Source: Phocaeicola intestinalis
Lineage (GTDB): Bacteria; Bacteroidota; Bacteroidia; Bacteroidales; Bacteroidaceae
Direction: 5' to 3'
Assembly: GCF_014837065.1 (NCBI RefSeq)
Contig: NZ_JACSPP010000011.1
Location: forward strand, 16,903-80,902
Length of the DNA: 64,000 nucleotides
The notes beneath the pieces were generated by a model. The model was not told where the DNA came from and ran no database searches. It saw only the letters and a list, made by a program, of their open reading frames with translations. Below, in pieces: positions 26,666-35,748 of this stretch; position 1 is the first letter of the stretch; every line of letters starts with the position of its first letter. The position numbers and the translations under genes are program-made.

Positions 26666-28120
26666 ATGCCCGAACAATCATTAAAGGAAAAGACCGCGAA
26701 AGGACTATTTTGGGGAGCCGTTAACAACGGTGCCCAGCAATTGCTCGTGCTCGTATTCGGCATCATCCTGGGGCGGATGCTCGGACCGGCGGAGTACGGC
26801 ATGGTGGGGATGCTCACCGTCTTTACACTTATCGGGAACTCATTGCAGGAAAGCGGCTTCCGAGCCGCACTGGCAAATGTAAAGCACATCCGGCACGAAG
26901 ACTATAACGCCGTATTCTGGTGCAGTCTCGGCATCGGCGTGTGTGCCTACCTCGTATTGTTCTTCTGCGCCCCGCTGATAGCCCGTTTCTATCATGAACC
27001 TGCCCTTATCCCGTTGGCGCGTTATTGCTTTCTTGCCATTCCCATTGCCAGCCTGGGCACGGCGCAAGGAGCTTATCTTTTCCGCAATCTGAAAGTACGC
27101 CAGCAGGCACTTTCGGGCATCATCGCCCACATCCTATCGGGATGCCTGGGCATCACGCTTGCCTACCACGGATTTTCCTACTGGGGCATCGCCACACAAA
27201 GCCTTACATACCTGATTGTCGTGACAATATGCAGCTGGTATTTCTCGCCGTGGCGCCCTACGTTCCGAATTGATTTCCGCCCGCTGAAGCCGCTCTTCGC
27301 TTTCAGCAGCAAGTTGCTCATCACCAATATCGCCAACCAGCTGAACAACAACCTGCTTTCGGTCATACTGGGAAAATACTTCAACCCACAAGCGGTGGGC
27401 AATTATAACCAAGCCAATAAATGGAACGCCACGGGGCATCAATTTATTACAGGAATGATGGGCAGCGTGGCACAACCTGTACTGGCAAGCATCAGCGACG
27501 ACCGCGAACGCTCCCTGCGCGTATTCCGCAAGATACTCCGCTTCTGTGCCTTCCTTGCTTTTCCGGTGATGTTCGGACTCTCTATCGTGACACACGAGCT
27601 GATTCTCCTGACCGTAGGCGAAAAGTGGACAGGCAGTATCCCCTTGATGCAATTGCTCTGCATCGGAGGTGCCTTCGTTCCCCTCAACACCCTCTTCTCC
27701 AGCCTCATCATCAGCCAGGGGAAATCGGACATCTATATGGGAAATATCATCGCACAGGTCGGGCTCCAGCTCCTCACCGTCTTAGTATTAATACAACTGG
27801 GCGGAAGCATCTACGCAATGGTGGTCGTGAACGTGTGCCTCAACATCGTATGGCTGTTCGTGTGGCAAGGCTTTGCCCGGCGGTTCATCGGACTAAAAGT
27901 AAAAGCCTTACTACTCGACCTGCTTCCTTTTCTCTGTTCCGCATTGCTTGCCTGCTCGGCAGGGTGGCTGAGTGCCTATATGGCAGGAGGCCCGCTCGCC
28001 GTCACTTTTCTTACGAAAGTCATTGTAGCGGCAGGGTGCTATTTCCTCGTCATGAGGATCGCTCGTGCCGAAATCATGCAAGAATGCATCGATTACCTCT
28101 TCAAGAAGAAACGGGCGTAA
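26666..28120 (+). CDS. Wzx-like polysaccharide flippase
   Basis: 484 aa with about 12-14 membrane segments. The N-terminal SLKEKTAKGLFWGAVNNGAQ and LGPAEYGMVGMLTVF match the MATE/polysaccharide-transport clan used for O-antigen or capsule repeat units. These proteins flip undecaprenyl-linked oligosaccharides across the inner membrane. The four glycosyltransferase-like genes downstream support a surface-glycan cluster, though a toxin-antitoxin-like trio separates them. Confidence 0.88.
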   Translation: MPEQSLKEKTAKGLFWGAVNNGAQQLLVLVFGIILGRMLGPAEYGMVGMLTVFTLIGNSLQESGFRAALANVKHIRHEDYNAVFWCSLGIGVCAYLVLFFCAPLIARFYHEPALIPLARYCFLAIPIASLGTAQGAYLFRNLKVRQQALSGIIAHILSGCLGITLAYHGFSYWGIATQSLTYLIVVTICSWYFSPWRPTFRIDFRPLKPLFAFSSKLLITNIANQLNNNLLSVILGKYFNPQAVGNYNQANKWNATGHQFITGMMGSVAQPVLASISDDRERSLRVFRKILRFCAFLAFPVMFGLSIVTHELILLTVGEKWTGSIPLMQLLCIGGAFVPLNTLFSSLIISQGKSDIYMGNIIAQVGLQLLTVLVLIQLGGSIYAMVVVNVCLNIVWLFVWQGFARRFIGLKVKALLLDLLPFLCSALLACSAGWLSAYMAGGPLAVTFLTKVIVAAGCYFLVMRIARAEIMQECIDYLFKKKRA

Positions 28121-28124
28121 ACCG

Positions 28125-28156
28125 TTTGCAAACTAACGGAACTTTGCTACATTTGC
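28125..28156 (+). promoter_or_regulatory. Promoter of the DUF3791/DUF3990 module
   Basis: TTTG at 28125-28128 and TACATTTGC at 28148-28156, with a 19-bp spacer, precede the ATG at 28183. The small-gene trio therefore has its own promoter. Confidence 0.65.
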
Positions 28157-28182
28157 GGAAACAATCAAAATACCAACCCATT

Positions 28183-28413
28183 ATGAAAACAGAACCTAAC
28201 ATCAAAGATAAAGTGGCTTATATCATCGCCGTAATCAGCGAATTTGCCACAGCCCATTCGCTTACCCCATCACAAGCCTATCGCTATTTAGACAGGTTTA
28301 AAGGCATCGACTTTGTGACTCGTTTTTATGATGTCGAACACACCTTTTCCTTTGAGGATGTGATAGCAGACCTCACTTCTTATTGCCACCGGAAAGGAGG
28401 AGCGTTAGTATGA
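28183..28413 (+). CDS. DUF3791-like small protein (probable antitoxin-side partner)
   Basis: 76 aa, mostly helical. It resembles DUF3791 proteins: KVAYIIAVISEFATAHSLTP, QAYRYLDRFKGIDFVTRFYD, VEHTFSFEDVIADLTSYC. Such genes commonly sit directly before a DUF3990 (ADP-ribosyltransferase-like) gene. The stop overlaps the next ATG (ATGA). An antitoxin-like role is inferred from context only. Confidence 0.7.
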   Translation: MKTEPNIKDKVAYIIAVISEFATAHSLTPSQAYRYLDRFKGIDFVTRFYDVEHTFSFEDVIADLTSYCHRKGGALV

Positions 28414-28594
28414 TACTTTATCACGGTTCAAATATTGACATCACGTCGGTCTTCAAATACGGCGATTCACGGCAGGACTGATAAACAAAAACCAGTTCAT
28501 CGAAGAACTGAAATATATGAAAGGAGTCACCATCCAATATTTTTTCGGCACAGAAAAAGCAATCCGTTATCTGAAAAAACTCGAAACCCTATGA
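28410..28594 (+). pseudogene. DUF3990-like gene with large internal deletion
   Basis: MILYHGSNIDITSVF is the typical N-terminus of DUF3990, an ADP-ribosyltransferase-like family. The frame stops at 28479-28481 after 23 residues. In another frame 28484-28594 encodes NQFIEELKYMKGVTIQYFFG and TEKAIRYLKKL, resembling the family's C-terminus. About 100 residues of the expected 150-170 are missing, including the catalytic middle. The gene is broken, although both neighbours are intact and the ATGA junctions are kept. Confidence 0.65.
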
Positions 28595-28809
28595 CCAAAG
28601 AAACATTTATGATAGAAGAACTATCCAAGGAAATCGTGCTCCTCTTAATGGAAGAGCACGGAATGGATTTGAAAGAAGCCCTCCGCACACTCTATACTTC
28701 GGACACCTATGCCAAGCTGACAAACCTCCGCACGGGGCTGTTTTCGCAAAGCACCGCATACGTGTACGAATACCTTGAGCACGAACTGGCAACAGGGAAA
28801 ATGGCATAA
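28591..28809 (+). CDS. Small helical protein, third member of the DUF3791/DUF3990 module
   Basis: 72 aa. The ATG overlaps the stop of the DUF3990 remnant. Sequence: EELSKEIVLLLMEEHGMDLK, EALRTLYTSDTYAKL, then a Tyr/Glu-rich helix (AYVYEYLEHELATG). It looks like the second small partner often found after DUF3990 genes. The function is unknown; an immunity or antitoxin role is an inference. Confidence 0.6.
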   Translation: MTKETFMIEELSKEIVLLLMEEHGMDLKEALRTLYTSDTYAKLTNLRTGLFSQSTAYVYEYLEHELATGKMA

Positions 28810-28835
28810 AAACAATCTGCGTTTCAAGAATTAGC

Positions 28836-29750
28836 ATGCCCACCCTCTACGTCATCAGCCCGCCACGGGAGATATTCGAAGGCATTCGTCCCGAAGTGAG
28901 GCAGCACATCGTGATGCTGCCCGACTTCCTGCGCTATCCCTCCGGACGATTCAAAGGAATCACCCGAAGCCTGCTGGCGGGACGCATCCCCTTGCCCAAG
29001 CGAATCTTATATTATTGGTTCCCGAAGAAATACTTCGACCGGATTATCCATGCTGAGGCAGGCGATGCCATCTTGATTTACGAAGCGTGCAACGTGCGGG
29101 TGCTCCGCGCCATCCGCCCTTACCTGCCCGAGGGAGTGCCCTGCTACATTTACTATTGCAACCCCGTCGGCACCACCTTCCGCCGTCCTGCCGAAGAACT
29201 GCAAGCCATCCGAGTCCTCGGATACCGCCTGACGAGCTTCGACCCCTGCGAGGCGGAACGCTACGGAATGGCATATACTGGACAATACTTCCGTTATCCC
29301 GAACATCAGCCCGACAACATCGACTCCGATTGCTTCTTCTGCGGCCTGCCCAAAGATCGCGCCGGCACGCTGCAACGCCTCCGCACACGCCTTGAAGCCG
29401 AAGGCCTCACGTGCGATTTCGTTATCCCCCACACGCCGGCGGAGAAGCTCACCTATCCCCAGTACCTCGACCGCCTTGCCCGCACGCGCTGCGTTATTGA
29501 CATCAGCCAGAAGGGACAGACCGGCCTGACGCGCCGCCCCCTCGAAGCCCTCTTCTACGGCAAAAAGCTCTTGACCGATAATCCGGAGATAGCACGCTAT
29601 GACTTCTACCGTCCGCAAAACGTCTTTATCCTTGGCAAGGATCCGGAAGAACAGCTCCGCGCCTTCATCGAAAGCCCCCTTGCCGAAGTGCCCGAAACCG
29701 TCCGCGCCGCCTACGACGTAAACGAGTGGATAAGGCATTACCTGCCGTGA
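28836..29750 (+). CDS. Putative GT-B-type glycosyltransferase
   Basis: 304 aa, soluble, no signal peptide. The C-terminal half has the pattern of a GT-B donor domain: LDRLARTRCVIDISQKGQTG then RRPLEALFYGKKLLTDNPEI, where an Arg/Glu-containing loop would bind the nucleotide sugar. The N-terminal half (LYVISPPREIFEG) is variable. Position in a run of glycosyltransferase-like genes after a flippase supports surface-glycan assembly. Sugar and linkage are unknown. Confidence 0.65.
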   Translation: MPTLYVISPPREIFEGIRPEVRQHIVMLPDFLRYPSGRFKGITRSLLAGRIPLPKRILYYWFPKKYFDRIIHAEAGDAILIYEACNVRVLRAIRPYLPEGVPCYIYYCNPVGTTFRRPAEELQAIRVLGYRLTSFDPCEAERYGMAYTGQYFRYPEHQPDNIDSDCFFCGLPKDRAGTLQRLRTRLEAEGLTCDFVIPHTPAEKLTYPQYLDRLARTRCVIDISQKGQTGLTRRPLEALFYGKKLLTDNPEIARYDFYRPQNVFILGKDPEEQLRAFIESPLAEVPETVRAAYDVNEWIRHYLP

Positions 29751-29773
29751 TTTTTACAATCATAAAAAAGAAT

Positions 29774-29850
29774 ACCGCAAACATCCCATGTAGAGGCATA
29801 TTGCATACGTCCGAATGTGCCAACTTATCCACACGGATGTTTTCGGGACA
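29774..29850. repeat. Degenerate copy of the palindromic element at 9369
   Basis: taccgcaaacatcccatgta, then gaggcatattgcatacgtcc, gaatgtgccaac and atccac-cggatgttttc follow the right arm and centre of the 9369-9499 element in opposite orientation. The other arm has decayed. Confidence 0.6.
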
Positions 29851-29913
29851 CGGTTTTTGGGGACCGGAAGACACTTTCCTCTGCTTCGAAGGTGGATTAT
29901 CGGAAAATAAAAC

Positions 29914-29922
29914 TAACTTTGG
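29914..29922 (+). promoter_or_regulatory. -7 box TAACTTTGG
   Basis: TAACTTTGG matches TAnnTTTG and lies 25 bp before the ATG of the next glycosyltransferase-like gene. Confidence 0.5.
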
Positions 29923-29946
29923 ACGTGAATTTAAGACAACTCAATT

Positions 29947-30942
29947 ATGACCGATTACATAGCTACTTGGTTCTACCGCGAATCGGCGGACGAGGCGAGC
30001 TTCTACCCGCAGATGGGGCAGAAGGGCGACTCAGCACTGGTGCACTCGGTGTATATGCAGATACAGGTGCCTTTCTTCCGCACCTTCCGGCACTATAACC
30101 CTGCGGCACGGCTGCTGTTCTTCACGAATCTGAAGCGTGAAGGATTGCCCCGTTTCCTGCTGGAATTGTTCGATGAATTAAGCGTGGAGACCGTCACACT
30201 TCCTTATACACGGCGTCCGCCGAAGGGATGGTACGAAGCATGGCAGAACCAATTCTATCTATACGATATTCTTAGCGGGATGGACGGACGGATGCAGGCG
30301 GATGATACGTTGCTGGTGTGCGATGCTGATTGTTTGTGCCGTATGCCGCTTGACCCACTTTTCGATGAAATCCGCAACAATGGGAGTGCACTCTATGAGT
30401 TTATCACCGACCGTTCCGCTACTATTAACGGCATCACCCTGCCGCAGATGGAAGCGTTCTACGAAGCCTGCTACAACAAACCTCCCCGTTTGCCACTTGC
30501 TTACTACGGAGGGGAATTCATCGGGCTGAGAGGCGACAACGTACGCCGTATCAATGAGGCATATCCTGAACTTTGGGCGTTCAACCTTGCCCAAGCCGGC
30601 CTCCAAGCTCCCAAACTGAACGAAGAAGCGCACGTGCTCAGCATGCTTGCCGAGCGGCTGGACTTACGCAATGCCATAGCAAACCGTTATGTAAAGCGGA
30701 TGTGGACTTCTCCGCAATTCAACAACGTCCGTCCCGGAGACGAGCATCTTGCCGTATGGCATCTGCCTTACGAGAAAAAGCGGGGGCTGTACCGCCTCTT
30801 CCGGCTCCTCGAAAAGCAAAAAGGCCTGGGCGATGAGGCCCGCTTTTGGGAAAAGGCAAAAGCGTGGACGGGCGTGCCTGCCGTGAGCCTCGTCAAGCGT
30901 CTGCGCGACCGGTGGACAACCTTGCGGATGCGATTCGATTGA
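29947..30942 (+). CDS. Putative GT-A-type glycosyltransferase
   Basis: 331 aa, soluble. ADDTLLVCDADCLCRMPLDP contains a DxD-like metal/nucleotide-sugar site after a hydrophobic strand, typical of GT-A folds; YYGGEFIGLRGDN and LNEEAHVLSMLAERL resemble the acceptor side. No family number can be assigned by eye. It is part of the surface-glycan gene run but has its own promoter. Confidence 0.6.
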   Translation: MTDYIATWFYRESADEASFYPQMGQKGDSALVHSVYMQIQVPFFRTFRHYNPAARLLFFTNLKREGLPRFLLELFDELSVETVTLPYTRRPPKGWYEAWQNQFYLYDILSGMDGRMQADDTLLVCDADCLCRMPLDPLFDEIRNNGSALYEFITDRSATINGITLPQMEAFYEACYNKPPRLPLAYYGGEFIGLRGDNVRRINEAYPELWAFNLAQAGLQAPKLNEEAHVLSMLAERLDLRNAIANRYVKRMWTSPQFNNVRPGDEHLAVWHLPYEKKRGLYRLFRLLEKQKGLGDEARFWEKAKAWTGVPAVSLVKRLRDRWTTLRMRFD

Positions 30943-30970
30943 TTTACGATTTTACTATTTACTATTTATG

Positions 30971-31142
30971 CGAATCAGAAGTTAAACGTAGTTATGTTTC
31001 ACAGGAGTTATCACTTCGTTCAGGAGTTAAAAGCCAATAGCTTTACTTCTGAAAGCGGTGCAAAAGGTATTGGCATCTAACTCCCAGCCCGCATTGGCGG
31101 GCGATAACTACCTATAACTCCCTTTTAACTCCTGATTGGCAT
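30971..31142 (+). repeat. gaagttaa/ggagttaa intergenic element, copy 2
   Basis: From cgaatcagaagttaaacgta to aactcctgattgg, this about 170-bp block is closely matched by the reverse complement of 59166-59333 and shares its core with 21586-21730. Its two ends are complementary (aggagtt against aactcct). It holds no gene. Confidence 0.8.
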
Positions 31143-31202
31143 TATTTACAATGCCGCATGGAGAAATAGTAAATCTAAATTGTAAAATATAAAAATAAAA
31201 CC

Positions 31203-32099
31203 ATGAAAATACTGACTATCATTGTATCTTATAACTTCACCCGATGGATAAAACCTTGTCTGGAGAGCCTGTCCCGCTCGGATTATCCCACCGATGTGCT
31301 GGTTATCGACAACGGGTCGCAAGACGATACCATGCAAACCATCCGAAACGCTTACCCGCATGTGCGCCTCATCGCCAACGGAGAGAACTTAGGTTTCGGA
31401 CAGGCGAACAACATCGGCATGCGCCTTGCGCTGGAAGAAGGCTATGATGCCGTATTCCTGCTGAACCAAGACGCATGGGTGGCGCCGGACAGCATCGGAT
31501 TCCTGGCTGCCCAGGCAGAGAAACACCCCGAATACGGCATCCTCTCGCCTGTACACTTGAACGGAACGGGCAACCGGCTGGACCATGGATTCGCCAGCTA
31601 TGTGCATCAGACCGACCCTGCACGCATTCCGCACGACCAGGACGTGATAGAAGCCCCTTTCATCAACGCGGCATTCTGGTTCATCCCCGTCCGCACGCTG
31701 AAGAGACTGGGCGGATTTTCGCCCCTCTTCTACCATTATGGCGAAGACAAGGACTACGTGAACCGCCTGCACCGCCACGGATTGAAAGTGGGCTATGTGC
31801 CGGAAGCATACGGGAACCACGACCGCCAGTCGCGCCCCATGACCCGTGAGGTGTTTTTCCGCACCGAGTACGTGTATCTGCTCTCCGAGTACACCAACCT
31901 GAACCGCACCTTCGGAAACGCTTTCGCCTATAGCGTCCTTGCCTGCGTGAAGAAAAGCCTGCTCGCCTTCATGCATCATAAGTGGAAAGACGGATGCACC
32001 TATCTGCATCTTGCCTTGAAGCTAAGTGGAAAGACGCACGAAGTTATATGCATCCGCCGGCGAACCCGCATGGAAGCGCCGCACTTCTTACTTGAATGA
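31203..32099 (+). CDS. Glycosyltransferase family 2 (GT-A)
   Basis: 298 aa. N-terminal LTIIVSYNFTRWIKPCLESL, VLVIDNGSQDDT (nucleotide binding) and FLLNQDAWVAPDS (DxD equivalent) are classic GT2 features, followed by AAFWFIPVRTLKRLGGFSP and FYHYGEDKDYVNRLHRHGLK with the catalytic-type Asp. It resembles rhamnosyltransferase-type GT2 proteins. It uses a nucleotide sugar to extend a surface glycan; the sugar is unknown. Confidence 0.88.
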   Translation: MKILTIIVSYNFTRWIKPCLESLSRSDYPTDVLVIDNGSQDDTMQTIRNAYPHVRLIANGENLGFGQANNIGMRLALEEGYDAVFLLNQDAWVAPDSIGFLAAQAEKHPEYGILSPVHLNGTGNRLDHGFASYVHQTDPARIPHDQDVIEAPFINAAFWFIPVRTLKRLGGFSPLFYHYGEDKDYVNRLHRHGLKVGYVPEAYGNHDRQSRPMTREVFFRTEYVYLLSEYTNLNRTFGNAFAYSVLACVKKSLLAFMHHKWKDGCTYLHLALKLSGKTHEVICIRRRTRMEAPHFLLE

Positions 32100-32144
32100 A
32101 ACAACCCGCTATTAATTATTAACTATTAATTATTCATTAAAGCC

Positions 32145-33053
32145 ATGTACGCTCCGATTCTCCTTTTCGTCTACAACCGCCCCGAACATACACGCCGGGT
32201 TATCGAATCTTTGCAAACCAATGTTGAGGCAATAGAGAGCCGCCTCTTTATCTATGCCGACCAAGCCCGAAACGAGGCAGACCGTCCGAATGTGGACGAA
32301 GTGCGCCGGTACATCCGGAGCATCGGAGGCTTTAAACAGGTTACACTTATCGAACGCTCCGAGAACTGGGGTCTTGCCCGCAACATCATCGATGGCGTAA
32401 GCACGCAGGTCAATGCCTACGGACGGGTGATTGTGCTGGAAGACGACCTGGTGGTGTCGCCCTACTTCCTGCGCTTTATGAACGATGCGCTGGAGACGTA
32501 CAAAGACGAAGAGCGGGTAGGACATATCCAGGCGTGCGACTTCACGAAAGACCCTTCGCTGCCCGACACCTTCCTTATCAAGTGGACCGGAAGCTGGGGC
32601 TGGGCAACGTGGGCACGTGCATGGCGGCATTTCAATCCCGACGGGAAAGCCTTGCTCGCCCAGCTGGAAGAACGCCGCCTGACCCACACCTTTGATTTCA
32701 ACGGGAATTATCCCTTCACCCGCATGCTGCGCCACCAGATAGCCGGCAAGAACAATTCGTGGGCAATACGCTGGAACGCCAGCCTGTTCCTCGCCGGTAT
32801 CCTTTCGCTGAACGTGGGCAAATCGCTGGTGCAGAACACCGGATTCGACGGCACGGGCACGAATTGCGGAGGCGGAGGCCTCTATGCTTCCGACCTGTGG
32901 ATGCATCCGCTCCCCGTCGTCCCTATTTCCCCCATCGCGGAGAACCAAGAAGCCCGCCGTGCCTTCGCCCGCTATTATCACCGCACCAACGGCTTTTGGG
33001 CGAAAGCCATCCGGCGCATCAAGCGGACGTTGCGGGGAGACTTCGGAGCTTAG
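32145..33053 (+). CDS. Glycosyltransferase-like protein (GT-A fold)
   Basis: 302 aa. APILLFVYNRPEHTRRVIES, LFIYADQARNEADRPNVDEV and VIVLEDDLVVSPYFLRFMND (EDD as DxD motif) are typical of a Bacteroidetes GT-A family, with WTGSWGWATWARAWRHF in the middle and a basic C-terminus (IRRIKRTLRG) that may touch the membrane. It is last in the glycan gene run, 45 bp after the GT2 gene. Confidence 0.8.
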   Translation: MYAPILLFVYNRPEHTRRVIESLQTNVEAIESRLFIYADQARNEADRPNVDEVRRYIRSIGGFKQVTLIERSENWGLARNIIDGVSTQVNAYGRVIVLEDDLVVSPYFLRFMNDALETYKDEERVGHIQACDFTKDPSLPDTFLIKWTGSWGWATWARAWRHFNPDGKALLAQLEERRLTHTFDFNGNYPFTRMLRHQIAGKNNSWAIRWNASLFLAGILSLNVGKSLVQNTGFDGTGTNCGGGGLYASDLWMHPLPVVPISPIAENQEARRAFARYYHRTNGFWAKAIRRIKRTLRGDFGA

Positions 33054-33073
33054 TTCTCACCACAGATTACACA

Positions 33074-33308
33074 AAAGGCGTTACAATTGTTACAATTACA
33101 ATTATTTTTTAGCGATTTCAATGGGAGGAGAAAAGTGAACATAAAATTTATATTATATATATTATATTATAATATATATAATATACTATAATAATCAATA
33201 CACTCTTCCTTTTTATGCCACACACAGAAAAAGCCGTTTTCAATTAATTGTAATTGTAACAATTGTAACGCTTCTGCCTCCGTTACAATCATTACAATTA
33301 CAATTAGC
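33074..33308. repeat. Long inverted repeat of gttacaattacaatt before rnr
   Basis: gcgttacaattgttacaatt and acaatt at 33079-33104 are complemented by aattgtaattgtaacaattg and taacgc near 33246-33272; a further gttacaatcattacaatta arm follows to 33308. The centre is an A/T-only dyad (atatattatattataatata, about 33155-33185). No gene is seen in 33054-33417. Confidence 0.75.
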
Positions 33309-33417
33309 CTTCATGAATATCTGCCACGATTGAAGACTATCTAAATAAAAATGCCTCAAAACAAACAAGATTCCATTTATTTTCTTTACTTTGTAGGAAG
33401 AAAAAAAACTACCGACT

Positions 33418-35565
33418 ATGGCTAAGAAGAAGAAAGAAAAAAAAGGCGGGAAACGCATGAAGAAAAAAGAACTCGCCGAACTGCTCATCAGTTATTTCCA
33501 ACTGCGGGCAGGACAGGCCTTCGGGCTGAAACAATTGTTCAGGGGGTTGAAACTCACTACACACCCCTTGAAAATGCTCTGCACGGATATCCTGCAAGAA
33601 ATGGCTGAGGACGGATTCCTCATCAAAACCGAAGACGGACAATATAAACTGAACGATAAAGGACAAGTGCTGACCGGTATCTTCCAGCGCAAAAGCAACG
33701 GTAAGAACTCGTTTACGCCCGATGACGGAGGAGAACCCATCTTCATCGCCGAACGCAACGCGGCACACGCCATGAACGGTGACAGGGTAAAAGTGAGCCT
33801 TTGTGCACGCCGCAAGCGCAAAGAACCCGAAGGGCAGGTCATCGAAATCCTGGAACACGCCAAGACCACCTTCGTAGGCACGCTGAAAGTGACCAAGAAC
33901 TACGCTTTCCTGCTCACCGAATCGAGCACGCTGGCAAACGACATCTTCATCCCGAAGGAAAAGCTGAAAGGCGGAAAGGACGGCGACAAGGCGGTGGTGC
34001 GCATCACCGAGTGGCCCGACGAGGCGAAGAATCCTTTCGGCGAAGTAGTGGACGTGCTGGGCAAGGCAGGCGACAACAATACCGAGATGCATGCCATCCT
34101 GGCGGAATACGGGCTGCCCTATACCTATCCGGCATCGGTGGAAGCCGCGGCGGAGAAACTCTCGGCGGAAATCACCCCCGAGGACTATGCCGAGCGTGAG
34201 GACTTCCGCACCGTGACCACCTTCACCATCGACCCCAAGGACGCGAAAGACTTCGACGACGCCCTCTCCATCCGCCCGCTGAAGCCGGGGCTGTGGGAAG
34301 TGGGCGTGCATATCGCCGACGTGTCGCACTACGTGAAGGAAGGCGGCGCCATCGACAAGGAGGCCGTGAAGCGCGCCACCTCGGTATACCTGGTCGACCG
34401 CACCATCCCGATGCTTCCCGAACGCCTGTGCAACTTCATCTGCTCGCTCCGCCCCAATGAAGAAAAGCTCGCCTACTCGGTCATCTTCACCCTCAACGAC
34501 AACGCCGAAGTGAAGGATTACCGCATCCGCCACACGGTCATCAAGTCGGACCGCCGCTTCACCTACGAAGAGGCGCAAGCCATCATCGAGACCGGAACGG
34601 GCGACTATACCTACGAAATACTGGAACTGAACCGCCTCGCCCAACAGCTCCGCGCACGGCGCATGGCAGCAGGCTCCATCGACTTCGACCGCGTGGAAGT
34701 GAAATTCGAAATCGACGAAAAAGGCAAGCCGCTGAGCGTGTACTTCAAACAATCGAAAGAAGCCAACAAGCTGATAGAGGAATTCATGCTGCTGGCAAAC
34801 CGCACCGTGGCGGAACACATCGGCAAAGTGCCCAAAAACAAGAAGCCGAAAGTATTCCCCTACCGTATCCACGACCTGCCCGACCCGATGAAGCTGGAAA
34901 ACCTGAACCAGTTCATCGCCCGCTTCGGCTACAAGATACGCACGGGGGGAAGCAAGACCGAAGTGTCGCGCTCGCTCAACCGCCTGCTCAGCGACGTGTC
35001 GGGCAAGAAAGAGCAGAACCTCATCGAGACGGTATCGCTCCGCGCCATGCAGAAAGCCCGCTACTCCATTCATAACATCGGGCACTACGGGCTGGCGTTC
35101 GACTATTACACCCACTTCACCTCGCCCATCCGCCGCTATCCCGACCTGATGGTGCACCGCCTCCTCACCCGCTACGAAGCCGGAGGGCGCACCGCCCAAG
35201 CCGACAAGTACGAGGAATTGTGCGAGCACAGCTCTGCCATGGAGCAGACCGCGGCAAGCGCCGAACGCGCCTCCGTGAAGTACAAGCAAGTAGAGTTTAT
35301 GGGCGAACGCATCGGCAACGTGTACGACGGTGTCATCTCGGGCGTCACCGAATGGGGCATCTACGTGGAAATCAACGAGAACAAGTGCGAAGGCATGGTG
35401 CCGATGCGCGACCTGGGCGATGATTACTACGAGTTCGACGAGAAAAACTACTGCCTCATCGGACGCCGCCATCACCGCAAGTTCAGCCTGGGCGACCCGG
35501 TGAAAATCAAGGTGGCACGCGCCAACCTGGAGAAGAAGCAGCTCGACTTCACGCTGGCGGAATAA
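33418..35565 (+). CDS. rnr: Ribonuclease R
   Basis: 715 aa. Basic Lys-rich N-terminus, a winged-helix-like region, cold-shock domains (about 80-230), the RNB catalytic domain with TIDPKDAKDFDDALSIRP (metal-binding Asp cluster near residues 277-286) and a YTHFTSPIRRYPDLMVHRLL signature, then an S1 domain (GERIGNVYDGVISGVTEWGI). It is a processive 3'-5' exoribonuclease that degrades structured RNA. An unusual 688-codon open frame exists on the opposite strand but is a shadow of this gene. A long inverted repeat precedes the ATG. Confidence 0.97.
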   Translation: MAKKKKEKKGGKRMKKKELAELLISYFQLRAGQAFGLKQLFRGLKLTTHPLKMLCTDILQEMAEDGFLIKTEDGQYKLNDKGQVLTGIFQRKSNGKNSFTPDDGGEPIFIAERNAAHAMNGDRVKVSLCARRKRKEPEGQVIEILEHAKTTFVGTLKVTKNYAFLLTESSTLANDIFIPKEKLKGGKDGDKAVVRITEWPDEAKNPFGEVVDVLGKAGDNNTEMHAILAEYGLPYTYPASVEAAAEKLSAEITPEDYAEREDFRTVTTFTIDPKDAKDFDDALSIRPLKPGLWEVGVHIADVSHYVKEGGAIDKEAVKRATSVYLVDRTIPMLPERLCNFICSLRPNEEKLAYSVIFTLNDNAEVKDYRIRHTVIKSDRRFTYEEAQAIIETGTGDYTYEILELNRLAQQLRARRMAAGSIDFDRVEVKFEIDEKGKPLSVYFKQSKEANKLIEEFMLLANRTVAEHIGKVPKNKKPKVFPYRIHDLPDPMKLENLNQFIARFGYKIRTGGSKTEVSRSLNRLLSDVSGKKEQNLIETVSLRAMQKARYSIHNIGHYGLAFDYYTHFTSPIRRYPDLMVHRLLTRYEAGGRTAQADKYEELCEHSSAMEQTAASAERASVKYKQVEFMGERIGNVYDGVISGVTEWGIYVEINENKCEGMVPMRDLGDDYYEFDEKNYCLIGRRHHRKFSLGDPVKIKVARANLEKKQLDFTLAE

Positions 35566-35594
35566 CCCTGCCTCAACTGTATCTGATACACCGA

Positions 35595-35646
35595 TTCACC
35601 ACAGAGGACACACTGAAATCATTTTACCCATGGCCTCTGTGGTGAT
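35595..35646. repeat. caccacagagg inverted repeat after rnr
   Basis: tcaccacagagg at 35595 pairs with cctctgtggtga ending at 35646, with a 28-bp loop. It is a possible terminator for rnr. A related, less complete pair (acagaggac / tcctctgtggt) lies at 37223-37262 between jetA and jetB. Confidence 0.7.
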
Positions 35647-35720
35647 ATATGAATAGGATATTCTCCGGAAGTCCTTAAAATTTTCCACTAGCACTGCTAT
35701 TGATTTCCACAAGAAGTTTG

Positions 35721-35729
35721 TAATTTTGC
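35721..35729 (+). promoter_or_regulatory. -7 box TAATTTTGC for the jetABC operon
   Basis: A full TAnnTTTG match, 20 bp before the ATG at 35749, implying a very short leader. Confidence 0.65.
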
Positions 35730-35748
35730 ACACTAATTGAAAATAAGA

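Noticed and set aside
33409..35475. 688-codon open frame on the minus strand
   Set aside because: It lies fully opposite rnr, its composition (His/Val/Phe-rich) is what an antisense frame of a GC-rich gene gives, and rnr on the plus strand has all expected motifs.
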